Below are positions 26,388 through 37,873 of a stretch of 64,000 bases of DNA, piece by piece. Location of the stretch: positions 14,361,606-14,425,605 of the forward strand of contig NW_024037064.1 in assembly GCF_015706575.1 (NCBI RefSeq), given 5' to 3'. Under the pieces are notes generated by a model. That model made no database searches. It was not told the origin of the DNA and saw only the letters and a program-made list of their open reading frames with translations. Numbering within the stretch: position 1 is the stretch's first letter; the number at the start of each line of letters is the position of its first letter. This DNA comes from Patiria miniata. Lineage: Eukaryota > Echinodermata > Asteroidea > Valvatida > Asterinidae. Made by a program: the position numbers and the translations under genes.

Positions 26388-26525
26388 ACGTTTGTAAACA
26401 CACACATGTGCATTTCGAACTCCAAAAGGGAATCGGGAACCAGCTTGAACTGGTATCCGCCATAAAAGCTGTGCTAGTTCCCGACTCCCTATTATCGTTT
26501 AAAATGCACATGTGTTTACAAACGT
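26388..26525. mobile_element. 138-bp foldback element (MITE-like)
   Basis: The two ends are inverted copies: ACGTTTGTAAACACA at left and its complement at right, continuing through CATGTGCATTT and an imperfect GGGAATCGGGAACCAGC / GCTAGTTCCCGACTCCC pair. Arms of about 60 bp leave a loop of about 20 bp. It has no coding capacity. Confidence 0.75.
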
Positions 26526-26893
26526 GATCCAGTCTACTCATTATCATAATCGATGCAACGCGCGCGCTCGGTAACGGAATCACACTTGGGATACAGGGAC
26601 CATCGAATGTACGCTGGGAATGTAGAAGAAATCGCGTCGTTCAAACATTAAACACGATCGGAAATTTAACGTGTTCAAGATTGCGAGGGGAGCTCTCCGA
26701 AATGAACGGAAAATTTCACTTTTTTTCCGGATCGTAAGTAAACTTCAGTACAACCATCTTAATTATCAATGTCTACTTGTACCTCAGGTGGCATATCTAG
26801 TAATTTGGAGGCCGTTTTGAAGGTGAAATCTGATGTTTTTTGTTGGAAAATGTTGGTTTTTGGGACGGTCAATGACGGTGTTGTTCAGGTCGC
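26526..26893. other. Unannotated spacer 5' of the Ngaro-like element
   Basis: No recognisable gene. A plus-strand frame at 26,769-26,978 has no family resemblance and runs across a hairpin, so I do not call it. Confidence 0.4.
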
Positions 26894-26982
26894 GGTATTA
26901 GCTTGGACCCCACTATCGCCAGACCATGTCCAAATGTTGCAAAAAAGCGATAAGTTGGGTCCAAGTTACTCGGACTAATACC
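26894..26982. repeat. Interrupted inverted repeat just 5' of Ngaro Gag
   Basis: Three paired blocks are nested: GGTATTAG with CTAATACC, CTTGGACCC with GGGTCCAAG, and ATCGC with GCGAT, leaving a loop of about 25 bases. It sits immediately before the Gag frame and may be part of the element's 5' terminus. Confidence 0.6.
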
Positions 26983-26999
26983 AACCAGGGTTATCGCCA

Positions 27000-28267
27000 G
27001 TGATTTCTGAACAGATTGCTCATACCGTGCAGCCGGAGTTCACACCAGTCACATCCGGGGATTCCATGACATCCAGGGTTTCGCGGACATTCCATCCGCC
27101 GGCAGCAAGTCTCGCCGCATACCAGCCCGTTCACGCAGCCGTACCGTCCTTCGGAGCGATGTCCCCGTCCGTTTTGCCCGCCAGTTGCGGGGCGATGTCT
27201 TCCTTGGCTGGGTCTTGGACAGACATTTCCGGGGGCCTGTTGCCTCATGCCAATTCGGGCTTGATGTCATCGCCGGGGAGTTCCTGCGGCTCCCATGACT
27301 CTGGCTACTGCTGCGCCATGTACAACGACCAGCACGGGGCCAGCTTTAGGCAGTGTCCCATTGGTGTCACCGGGGGTGAGTATGGGTCTCAGCAGCCTAC
27401 TTGTAACGGGCCTAATTTCGATATGTTGACTATGCATCGCCCATTATCTATGGCCCAGGCCAGTGTACATACCCCATGTTTTGCAGGCACTAAAGGAAAA
27501 CAAATTGGCAGGGTTCTATTGTTGACTTGGCTTTGTTACGGAATGACACCGCAAGTGCTGTTTTGGCACGCACTGATACGCAAGGTACAGAACTCACGTT
27601 TGCTTTGGAGGGGGGGGGGGGCTCCCTAATTGTCCTGAGAAAACCGGGGGCCACTCGCAAGAAGATTGAGAGTTTAGATGCGTGGCAATCAGCATTTCAC
27701 ACTTTCATGGCCATTTACCTTGTAAAGCATACAAACAGGTTTGCTGAGCTGCTGCGCTACGCGGAAATTATTCGTACCGCGCACATTCAATTTCCAGGCC
27801 AGGGCTGGACGGTGTACGACGAGCAGTTCAGGCTGAAACAGGAAGCGGACCCTGCTCGTTCCTGGGGTCAAATTGATTCCGAGCTGTGGCTGACCGTTGT
27901 AGCGGTCGGGCTGAACTCCCCCTCTAACTCACGTGGTGGGCTGCCGGCAGCGCAGACCCCCCGCACAGGGAATTCTTTTAAGCTCTGGAATTGTTTTGCT
28001 TTTAATTCAGCCCAAGGTTGCTATTTTCAGGGATGCAAATACGCACACGCTTGCTCGCGCACTGGTCATGGCGCCAAGCGTTGTCGAGCTTGGGGGCAAG
28101 CGCGAGGGGCCACTGCATCCAGTGGTTTTGGCGCATCAAGTTCGGTTCGTCATGAGCCTCGATCCCCGCTACCTGCCAAGCCAAGTGCTGCTGCAGCGTC
28201 AGTAAGAGCTCCTGTACTGCATCAGGGTGCAAAATCGGCAAATTTTCGTGCCCCCAACCCCCATTAA
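27000..28267 (+). pseudogene. Ngaro-like Gag (frameshifted)
   Basis: The first frame (27,000-27,629) is a low-complexity S/P/G-rich N-terminal region. It passes into a second frame (27,527-28,267) near a run of G at 27,610. The second frame holds W-x-x-AFHTFMAIYLVKHTNR-type helices, WTVYDEQFRL and IDSELWLTVV, the conserved core of DIRS/Ngaro Gag. A Cys/His cluster follows (CFAFNSAQGC, CKYAHACSRTGH, KRC) that should bind zinc and RNA, then a basic P/A-rich tail. The frames overlap, consistent with a one-base slip in the poly-G run. Confidence 0.75.
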
Positions 28268-29824
28268 TGTGCCTGTGTTGATAAATTGGTTAGGTGATTA
28301 TCCGCTTTCAAGTGTTAGTCAGGTTTTACGAAGTGGTTTCACTGAGGGTTTCTCACTTAACTATAATGGTCCTAGGGAAGCACGCGATTCACAGTGTCTC
28401 GCTTCTGCGGCCGAACGTCCCCAGGTGGTTCGCCAAAAGCTAGCCAATGAAATTAATTTGGGGAGGATTGCCGGGCCATTTTCTGAACGCCCGTTTCCTA
28501 ATTTACAGTGCTCCCCAATTGGTCTAGTTCCAAAACGTGAGCCAGGCACATTTCGTCTAATTCATCACCTCTCCTTTCCAGCCGGTCAGTCAGTGAATGA
28601 TTTCATTGATAGTGATAAATGCTCTGTTCACGCTGCATCATTTGACAAGGCTGTAGAACTGGCCACTGCGGCTGGGCATGGGGCGTGGCTTGCAAAGTCG
28701 GACATTAAATCTGCTTTCCGTTTGTTTCCCATTTCCCCGGTAGATTACGAACTGCTGGGTTTTTCTTTTGAAGGCTTGTTTTATTATGATCGATGCTTGC
28801 CAATGGGTTGTAGTGTTTCCTGTGCTCTTTTTGAACAGTTTAGTACATATTTGGAATTTAAAGTAGGTGTTTTGGTCAGACAGAAGGGGTCACCCATTAT
28901 CTCGATGATTTCCTTTTTGAGGGTACGAGTGCCGATAACTGCGCACGTCTCCTGCGCACGTTTCAAGCAGTTTGTGAGCGACTAGGTGTTCCCCTGTCGG
29001 TTGAAAAAACTTTCGGGCCTGCTCAGGTTATCACATATTTGGGTTTAGAAATTGACACAGTAGCAGCAGAGGTGCGAATCCCCCTTCAAAAAACTCAGGC
29101 AATTTCAGAGCAGATTCGAGCTGTGCTGGGCAAGCGTAAGATTTCTCTTGTGGAGATCCAGTCCCTAGTTGGCTCATTTAATTTTTTGTGCAGAGCCATT
29201 CCATCAGGCAGAGCGTTCTTACGTCGCCTTATTGCATTGACTTCTGGGCTTCATCGTCCACACCACAAGGTGCGCAATTCCAAAGGGGCTCGGCTTGACA
29301 TACTTATGTGGTTAGAATTTCTGACACATTTCAATGGTATCTCAATGTTGGCAGACTGTGCATGGCAATCCAACGAGACTCTTGATTTATACACCGATGC
29401 CGCCGCTAGTGTAGGTTTTGGGGCATATTTTCAAGGAAAGTGGGTACAGGGTTATTGGCCGAAGGAGTTTGCTCACGATCCTCTCTCCATTGCTTTTCTG
29501 GAGTTTTTCCCAATTCTAGTTGCCTTGTTGACATGGGCTCCTCGACTAGCTGGCCGCAAGGTTTGTTTTCACACTGACAATACTGCAGTAGTACACATCA
29601 TTAATAAATTGAGCTCGCCTTGTCCGCGAATCATGCAGTTGGTGCGTCCTTTTGTCTTGCAATGCCTGCGTTCCAATACTTTGATTAAGGCCGTCCATGT
29701 CCCAGGCCAGTATAATGAGATTGCTGATGCATTGTCCTTGTTTCAGATGGATCGTTTTTACAGGACGGATCCCTTTGCCGACGCGGTTATGACCCCACTG
29801 CCTGCTCTTCCTCAAGTATCATAG
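28227..29824 (+). pseudogene. Ngaro-like reverse transcriptase and RNase H (frameshifted)
   Basis: The first frame (28,227-28,985) carries RRT-type fingers (CSPIGLVPKREPGTFRLIHH) and the first catalytic aspartate in WLAKSDIKSAFRLF, then PMGCSVSCALFEQF. The YLDDFLF active site near 28,895 is read only in another frame, so a one-base shift lies around 28,870-28,890. The frame 29,039-29,824 continues with TYLGLEID and a RNase H domain (LDLYTDAAASVGFGAYF, CFHTDNTAVVHIIN, VPGQYNEIADALS). Sequence is typical of DIRS-order elements rather than Gypsy. Confidence 0.85.
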
Positions 29825-29832
29825 AAGTAGAG

Positions 29833-30754
29833 TTGGATCGCCTCTTGACAGCATCTATTGCGCCAAATTCTCACAAGACTTATGCTGCTGGCTGGCGAGC
29901 TTTTTGTCAGTTTCGGCAACAGCCGGTTTCAGGAGGGTCACCTGCAACTGTGGGTGAGGTGTGCAGTTTTATAGCTTGGTTTTCCTTGCGTCAATTGGCC
30001 GCAACTACAATTGCCACCTATATTGCGGGTGTTAGTTATTTTCATAAACTTAAGGGGCATAATGATCCAACTAAGCATTTTGTAGTTTCGAAGCTCGTTG
30101 AGGGAGCTCGCCGAGAGCATCCCACAGTGGATGGTCGGCTCCCCATTTCTCTGCCACTCTTAGGGAAGCTAACTGGGGTGTTGTCGGCAGTATGCGCGTC
30201 CCAATTCGAGTCTGTATGTTCAGGGCAGTTTGCTTGAGTGCCTTTTTTGCCTTTATGCGGGTTGGTGAATTCGCAGTTTACTCACAGTGCCATATTCAGA
30301 AGTCTGTTCTGTTGGGAATGACATTCAATTGTGCACTTCCGACACAAATTCCCCTTCTGTTGTCATAGTATTTCGGCATTCCAAAAATAATCAGTGCGGC
30401 CGTCCCCAAGCTGTCCGGTTGGTTTCCTGTCCTGATCCATCCATTTGCCCGGTTCGTGCGCTGTTGGATTTTGCAGCAATTCGCCCTGTTGGCGATGGCC
30501 CATTTTTCTGTCATTTCAATGGTTCCCCTCTCACGCAGTATCAATTTAATACAGTCTTGTGCAAAGCAGTAAATGTTGCTGGGCTTGCTGATCTTGGTGT
30601 TCGAGCGCACTCTTTCAGAATTGGGGCTGCGTCATCCGCGGCTGAATTAGGAATTTCGCATTCAGACATTTCTGACATGGGTCGATGGCGGTCTAATGCT
30701 TTCCTTTCGTACATCCGCCCTACACCCATTTGCCGATTGGCACTGCAAAATTAA
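29833..30754 (+). pseudogene. Ngaro-like tyrosine recombinase (frameshifted)
   Basis: The first frame (29,833-30,237) is the SAM-like core-binding domain: SHKTYAAGWRAFCQF, TIATYIAGVSYFHKL and RLPISLPLL. The catalytic first arginine (FMRVGEF, near 30,255) is in a different frame, and the third frame (30,287-30,754) carries AHSFRIGAAS (H-x-x-R) and MGRWRSNAFLSYIRP with the nucleophilic tyrosine. The enzyme would integrate the circular cDNA without a target duplication. Two shifts near 30,230 and 30,285 disable this copy. Confidence 0.85.
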
Positions 30755-30840
30755 TGAAGTCATCCGTCCCAATTTTGCAGCAACTGCGGTTGTTTCTTTC
30801 CAAAACAAAAAAAACCAGACAATTTTCTTGCCTTCGTGTT

Positions 30841-31387
30841 TGTTTTGCAGATCATGTGTGGATAGTTGGTGACTCTATCGTCCGCCGAGCAGAGCGTTCG
30901 CTCCACCTCCCCGTTACGGTTACGTGGACAGGCAGAGGGGGCGCAGGAGTGGGCGAGCTGCGTTCACTGCTGGCGGGCTTATGTGCCAAACAGCCACCAC
31001 CGTCTATGTTGATAATTCACTTGGGCACAAATGATCTGGTGGCAATTTATTGACGAATATGGTCTTAGGCAGAAAATTGCTGTGTCGCTGCGGGATTGTA
31101 GAGCCATGTTTCCGGATACGTCCATTGTCTGGTCCGACATCCTTCCCCGGGTGTTTTATTTTGGTGCTCGTTCTCAGTCTGCAGTTGAGAGAAAACGCCG
31201 CACTGTAAATCGCTGGGCAAACTCTCAATGCGCTTCCCTGTCACGCGCATATTGCTTGCATCACCCTCAGATAGTGTGGTCAGAGCTGTCTTTCTTTCGC
31301 TATGATGGAGTGCATTTGTCGTCTCTTGGGTCGCAACTTTTTAGCTCCAATCTCCACCATTGCATTTTGGCACATAAAATTATGTAG
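30841..31387 (+). pseudogene. SGNH/GDSL-type hydrolase domain of the Ngaro element (frameshifted)
   Basis: The segment VWIVGDSIVRRAE holds the GDS nucleophile block, LIIHLGTNDL holds the GxND block, and FFRYDGVHLSSLG holds the D-x-x-H block, which together define the SGNH fold. A shift near 31,030 splits the domain between two frames (to 31,053 and from 31,031). Such hydrolases are known from Ngaro-like elements; the substrate is not established. It follows the recombinase directly. Confidence 0.75.
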
Positions 31388-31788
31388 GAACCTTTATAGG
31401 TCTCCCACTTTTTAATTTGGTGTTATGACAGCACAGTACTTTGAATTCTAGTGTTGACGTGTTATTTGTGTGGTCATAGGGCTTACTGTCTGCCTTTCCT
31501 TGGTGGGCGCGCGCTGCTGTGCGCGTGTGGCATTTTTCTTGAGGTGCAGACAGCCGGTAACCCCCATTTTAAAAATTAAAAATAAAATAACTGACATGGA
31601 GCTAGACACAAATTGGTATTTGTTCTGAATAATGATCATAAATGTTAAGTGCAGAAGACATTGTGCTAGAACGTTTCAAAAGACTATGCTGCTCCTGACT
31701 GAATGTACAACATCAGTGGGACCACTTCTGCACTCAGAAATTACTTGTAAAATTACCATCATGATGTTAATGATTTCGTATTATTGTA
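31388..31788. other. Unannotated region downstream of the Ngaro-like element
   Basis: I see no gene. It may include the element's 3' terminal repeats, but no copy of upstream sequence was recognised. Confidence 0.4.
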
Positions 31789-31955
31789 GGGGGGCAGGTG
31801 CGCCCACTTTGTTTCTGGCCAGGTGCGCCCATTTTGTATATTGGGCCAGGTGCGCCCATTTGGTATATGGGGCCAGGTGCGCCCATTTGGTATATTGGGC
31901 CAGGTGCGCCCATTTTGTATACATGTTTGGGGCCAGGTGCCCCACTTAACTTTTA
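31789..31955. repeat. Minisatellite, about 30-bp unit
   Basis: Five to six copies of a unit containing GCCAGGTGCGCCCATTT(T/G)GTATAT(T/G)GG lie head to tail. Open frames on both strands are periodic artefacts. Confidence 0.85.
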
Positions 31956-32124
31956 TGACAATGTGAGACCGGTATGCCAAGAAAACAATTCGGTATCCGG
32001 CAAAAATGGATAAAAAAAACGTTCTTTGGCTGTGGCCAACATTCACATAATATCTGGTGTCAGGTTGTGTTTCCTTGTGAGTCTGAGTATAAGAGGACAT
32101 TAAATCAAATTAAATAGGTCCGAC

Positions 32125-32297
32125 AGAATCGCATCTCCAAACCAAATAAAGGCCCATAAGTCTTACGCCTCATAGGTCCGACGCCTCATAAGTCCGACGC
32201 CTCATAAGTCCGACAACAGAAAAACGAGGCGTTTAATTTGTTGGACTTACGAAGCGTCGGAGCTATGAGGCGTCGGATCTATTGGGGATGCGATTCT
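32125..32297. mobile_element. 173-bp foldback element with internal 17-bp repeats
   Basis: The ends are inverted (AGAATCGCATC at left, GATGCGATTCT at right). The left arm has three to four copies of CGCCTCATAAGTCCGA and the right arm has two to three inverted copies. The whole can fold into a long hairpin. No coding capacity. Confidence 0.7.
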
Positions 32298-33595
32298 TAT
32301 GAGTGGACCCCTCGTATTCATGGTTCTCATTTGGAATCTGGCAGGGATTGAGCTCTGAGAGATTTGTAGATACCAGTGCATGGTATCTCGGCACTTTGGC
32401 ATCCGTATACGTACATTTGAACTGACAGCCCAAATTTATGGGCAACGTTTTTATAGGCCAGATTTGCAGTTTGTATTCTTAACAACTGATTTAAATCAGA
32501 AAGCAGTCATCTCAACTGAGACAGAGTGTTGCATTGGTAATCATCATTTTTTGCTGTCGGTCAATTGTTTGAGTTACAGTTTGATTCAGTTGACAAACAG
32601 GATCGATGATGTTTCTTATAGGCATGTTAATGGCATCATTGCTTGTGACTTTTTATCAACAAAGTGATGCTGTCCAAGCTGACATTGGAAATGTATAATT
32701 AAATGTAAATCACAAGGTATGTGTCTGACCCAGAAAAGGGCAAGCTATATACATGTACGCATACTTTCTCCACAACTGTGTTCTTGTAAAACACACTACC
32801 TCAGTACTTTATGCATCCTTTATGAAGGACGAAACATTCTTGTATTTAACGATCTGGTAATTACCACAAAGCATGCACCCTTTTTCATATTGCGCTCACT
32901 TATGGCTTTCTATAGGTTATTATTTTGAGATCTTGTGTGTGCTTTAGTTTCCTGGTGCACTTATGTATGGCCACGGGAGCAAGAGATGTGGCCAATGTAT
33001 CTCACGCTTTTTCATGGCGCCATTTGGTTGCTTCTAGAGTACTATTATTTTTTCCCAAATGGGTTTTTATTGGTTTCGCCTCTCCTAGAAGCAATTACAA
33101 TTTGTAAGATGTTTTCCTCTCAAGTTGTCGGTGACTCGCACATTTAATTTTAGGCTGTATAAAGCTTGTGCTGATTTCACATCGGCACTTTTGCTTCCAC
33201 TTCTTGGGCGTGATTGTAAAGGTATCACCAGCATTTGCTCCCATTACCATTTGGACCATGGAGATTATCGGCTACTTGCTTTTGCCCTACAGACGTGTGC
33301 AAACCTGTAGTTTCAGAAGTGAATAGAGGTATACCCGATTCAATTTAAATTAAAGTACTGTTTCCGGTGTATTAAGACCGGCGGACATGTTTAAGAACAT
33401 TACTACATTGATAGTAATTATCCCTCTGTGTCATTGTAACTAGCTATAATTTATCACATCAGTATCTTATGAGTTATAATCCAGCAGTTAATTTTAGGCA
33501 CTCATGACATTAATTGACACGTGTACATTACGGTACATGTAGGGCTAGCATAGGAGATTCTAATAATTTGTAATTTCTGAGGCTATAGCACTTGT
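32298..33595. other. Unannotated AT-rich region
   Basis: No recognisable gene, RNA or terminal repeats. Short open frames have no family features. Confidence 0.4.
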
Positions 33596-34500
33596 GTGAT
33601 CGATCCGTCTGGTTTAAACGACTTTTTATCCGTCTAGTCTACACAACTCTTGATCCCTCTCCTTTACACAACATTTGACCCGTCTGCTCTACATGACCAT
33701 TGATCTGTCTTAATTACAGGATTATTTATCCGTCTGCTTTACACAACTATTGATCCATCTGCTTACACGACTATTGATCCGTCTGCTTTACACAACTATT
33801 GATCTGTCTGCTTTACATGACTATTGATCTGTCTGGATTACACGACTATTTATCCGTCTGCTTTATACAACTATTGATCCATCTGCTTTACACGACTATT
33901 GATTCATCTGCTTTACACAACTATTGACCCTCTGCTTTACATGACTATTGATCTGTCTGGATTACACGACTATTTATCCGTCTGCTTTACACAACTATTG
34001 ACCCTCTGCTTTACATGACTATTGATCTGTCTGGATTACACGACTATTGATCCGTCTGCTTTACACAACTATTGACCCGTCTGCTTTACATGACAATTGA
34101 TCTGTCTGGATTACACGACTATAGATCCGTCTGGATTACACGACTATTGACATGATCCATCTGGTTTACAGGACTATTCATCTGTCTGGTTTACACAACT
34201 ATTGACATGATCCATCTGGTTTACAGGACTATTCATCTGTCTGGTTTACACGACTATTGACATGATCCATCTGGTTTACAGGACTATTCATCTGTCTGGT
34301 TTACACGACTATTGACATGATCCATCTGGTTTACAGGACTATTCATTGGTCTGGTTTACACGACTATTGACATGATCCATCTGGTTTACAGGACTATTCA
34401 TTGGTCTGGTTTACACGACTATTTATCCTTCAGGTTTACACGACTATTTGTCCTTCTGTTTTACACGACTATTTGTCCTTCTGTTTTACACAACTATTTG
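33596..34500. repeat. Minisatellite, about 28-bp unit (0.9 kb)
   Basis: Around thirty degenerate copies of a unit close to GACTATTGATCCGTCTG followed by (C/G)TTTACAC are arranged head to tail. A longer higher-order unit of about 60 bp, with CATGATCCATCTGG, appears at 34,140-34,400. It ends 160 bp from the stop codon of the Helentron frame. Confidence 0.85.
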
Positions 34501-34663
34501 CAAATTGTTTTTTCCTCTTACAATTTCATTTCAATTCACAGCTGAAAATATTTATTTTCTTGTCTGTTTGCAAATTCACAATGTGCAATATTACTGAAAA
34601 CACTCAAAATACAACCAAACCATGTTTGAAACTTGAGCAATACAAACTAATTCATTTATGAAG

Positions 34664-36961
34664 TCACAACCGAATAATAACTGCTTCGTGGTAGCTGTAG
34701 TAAGTTGGACTAATTTGAACATCAATACAATCTATATTTCTCACATAAACATGGTCAAGTAAAGTGCCTTTTTCAGTTGTTGCATCACTTACATACTGAT
34801 TATATCCATGATCTTGCATCAATTTCTTTACACAAGATTCTTTGTTCATGATATCTTCATTAAAATCGCCCATCACAATGCACTCGTTTGAAAACTTGTG
34901 TATCTCATTCAACAACATATCCAGCACCTCTACAAATTCCTTTAATGTATATGACGGTGGTCGGTAAAGTTTAACAACAACTATTGGTAATGACTCGTTT
35001 GAAATTACATGTAACTCAAATGCGATGTATTCAAGATTATTGATTGGTAAATTTATCCTACTGAACACTCTGTCCTTTTTGCCACACACAGCTACACCGC
35101 CATGACACTGTTCTTTCAACATACATGCCACATGACTGGAGTTATCATAAGACATACTTCTTGGCTGATGATACCATTTATAGTTACTCATATCCATATC
35201 ACAATCAAAGTTTCTGTCAGTCCATGTTTCTGTCAGGCAAATGAAATCACACGACAACATTTCATTGTTAGTTTTTAAATCCATTACGTGTGCCTGAAGT
35301 CCTTGAATATTATGCATAGCAATGCTTCTGCTAAAACATACATCACCCTTGATTTCATTTTCATCACCTACATTAGTGCTTCCCTTTTCATCAGACTGCT
35401 CAATGTACGATGCCATTTCAGTCATTGCTTCAGCTACTGCCTCATTACAATAAATGTACTTCTCATTAAACCCTTCTATCACAAGACCATTCAGTGAAAC
35501 AACTCTACTCAAACTAACATAAGCTTGTCCCGCTGAAAATGTATGGTTCAAACTTACAACTGCCTTTTCCAAACTCATACCTTGAACCTTGTGAGCTGTA
35601 CATGCCCAAGCTAATTTCAGTGGAAACTGATGTCGGACACACTGTTTGTTCAAGTTTTCTTCTACCATTTCAATACCGACAACATCTCTATCATTACTAC
35701 AGGAAGTTTGTTTCAATTTTGATCCAATATTCTCATTGTCAAATTTTACTTTAATCAACTTAGGTGACTGCTCACGATCATTAGCTAATACAACAATTTC
35801 ATTTACATTTCCAAATACCCCATTAACAAGTCCATCAGATACATCAAGGTTCCTTGTAAGCATGACTCTAGCACCAACACCAAGCCACAAAGAATCAGGT
35901 AAATTAGTCATTGAGGATTTGACTGATTTCACTACTGATATCATTTTCCCACTTTTTGTATCTTTCTGGACATCTTTAGCAAGAACACATACACAATCTG
36001 AACATTTAGCACAGAGAGTATGTGTATTGTACTCATCCACTTGTTTATTGCAAGGATAAATATGCACAGCATCAGTCCAATCTTCTCCAGTCTCACGTGA
36101 TTGTAACAGTCTCTTATCATCAGCTCCTAAGCTTTCCTTTCTCTTTCTGATTCGTAACCTATTCAATACTTCAGCAAACTGTGCATCATCCTTCTGTCTC
36201 ATTATCTCATTCAGTTCTACTTTGACAAAATTATCATTCCACAAGTCAGTTGTAACATCAGTCTGGTACAAAGATTTTGCTTTTACTGGGGGTAACTGAT
36301 AAAAATCACCAACGGCTAATACACTGACATTTCCAAAAGTACTATGATTCCTTGACTGTTTTATCTGTCGCAGACGACCATGAACATAGCACAAGAGTTT
36401 ATGACCCACCATCGAAATCTCATCAACAATCAGAATTTGTAGTTGCCTCAATTTGTGTCGTAGTGTAATGATTTTTTCCTCACTCAGTGGTTGATATGGC
36501 AATCTCACATTTGTTGTTATTGACAAAGCACTGTGAATTGTGGCACCATGTATATTATATGCAGCAACACCTGTAGGCGCTGTAAGCAAAACTTACGTTT
36601 TGTCGTCTGGATTTTCTACCATTCTTCCAAAAAGTCTTGTTGCCTCGTAATAAATACATTTAATCAAATGGCTTTTCCCTGTGCCTGCTCCGCCAGTGAC
36701 AAATACATGAAGCGGTTCAGGATTTTTACCATTCACCTTGTTCAAACACCATTGTCTGACTTTGTAAAACACCTGTTTTTGTTTAGCATTGAGACACCTC
36801 AACAAATTCATTGCTTCTTGTTTCGATACATTTAATCTGTGTGGTTCAATAGTATATTTCATATCATCATCTTTCTTGGATATCAAATCAGGGATATCTG
36901 ACTCATTGTCACTCTCTTCCACTTGTGCTTGTTGCTGCCCTTCACATTCAAGTCTGTCCTT
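34664..36961 (-). pseudogene. Helentron PIF1-type helicase and EEP endonuclease
   Basis: The helicase starts with LNAKQKQVFYKV and Walker A GGAGTGKSHLIK, then LLTAPTGVAAYNI, Walker B LIVDEISMVG, GDFYQLPPV and the C-terminal LAWACTAHKVQGMSLEKAVV and YVSLSRV motifs, a full superfamily 1B set. An in-frame TAA at 36,593-36,595 falls between the first two motifs. The last 220 residues form an endonuclease/exonuclease/phosphatase domain: NIQGLQAH, CLTETWTD, VMGDFNED, LLDHVYV and a terminal YHEAVIIRL in place of the usual S-D-H. The endonuclease is the hallmark of Helentrons. Its ending histidine region looks altered, so activity is doubtful. Confidence 0.88.
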
Positions 36962-37873
36962 TTAAGTTTCTGGAGCTATTAATGCCCAAGCATCTTCTTG
37001 TGGACCAAACTTCTCCAGCATTTCCTCAGCTTCATCTACTGCCGTAGCATTAGCTTCATACAATGACTGGTTACTTTCAACAATAATTCTCACAGGTTTC
37101 AACATTCCACCGAACTTAATAATGCCATTTCTATAAAATTCCTCGTATGATTCAAACTGTTGCGGTTTCAGCTGGGCATCAACACGATATGGAAGGTACA
37201 ACTGCAGTATGCTCTGGTAGTAGTACTTTTCAGGACATTTTGCTGATGAAAATCTAGGAAATCGTATAACAGCTGGATCAGTTCGACTTCGTTTCTGTAT
37301 GTGGCCTAAACCATTCTTCAATTCATATACTGGTGAACGAGTTGTTTTAGCCATGTTTGTATATATAACTCTATAATCTGAGCAAAATGTTGCCAAGCAC
37401 ATTGTTTCAAATTTGTCAGTATTTGGTCTTGCTAGGTACCTATCAATTCTACTAGTCATCCAAATATTATCATCTTCATCACATGTACTTTGAATAACAC
37501 TCAGAGGCTTACTCATTCTAATTGGATTTTCACCGACAGGTATGAATTCCACTTTCCTTGATCCTTCTTTCAATCTTAGATTACAGACACGATAAAGTAC
37601 TTCTTGTGCTGATACTTCACGGTTATGCAAATACACACAGCCAATTTTCCGCATGCTCTGTCTTATATCCAAATTTCCTTTCTGAGCCTCTGCCTGAGCA
37701 TGTGACAACAACATACCCATTTCACGTTCAGCTTTGGACATATACGATACCACATAAGCAACACAAGCATAAGCATCACAAATATACTGAATATCCATGT
37801 TTGCATTCCAACATCTTATCAAATCTGGATTGTACAAATTAACCCATACATCTTGTGGCTGTCTCTTATGAAC
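36962..37873 (-). pseudogene. Helentron Rep C-terminal part and linker
   Basis: This stretch continues the frame of the Rep region after TAA 37,874 and ends at TAA 36,962. It contains [17 protein letters not shown], the catalytic tyrosine motif of Helitron Rep in which two tyrosines cut and join DNA, followed by the conserved YRVCNLRL and FIPVGENP region that links Rep to helicase. The frame is the same on both sides of each stop, so the stops are point changes or short in-frame insertions. Confidence 0.8.

Larger units (their letters stand above)
26983..31390 (+). mobile_element. Ngaro-like tyrosine-recombinase retrotransposon (DIRS order), decayed
   Basis: The order is Gag, RT-RNase H, tyrosine recombinase, SGNH hydrolase. 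A tyrosine recombinase in place of a DDE integrase defines the DIRS order. Absence of a methyltransferase domain and presence of an SGNH hydrolase point to the Ngaro group, where hydrolase ORFs are known. Split direct repeats were not located. At least four frameshifts disable it. Confidence 0.8.

Noticed and set aside
36577..36596. GTAAGT...TTACAG across the stop at 36,593 as a tiny intron
   Set aside because: The span would be 17 bases, too short for splicing, and removing it would change the reading frame.
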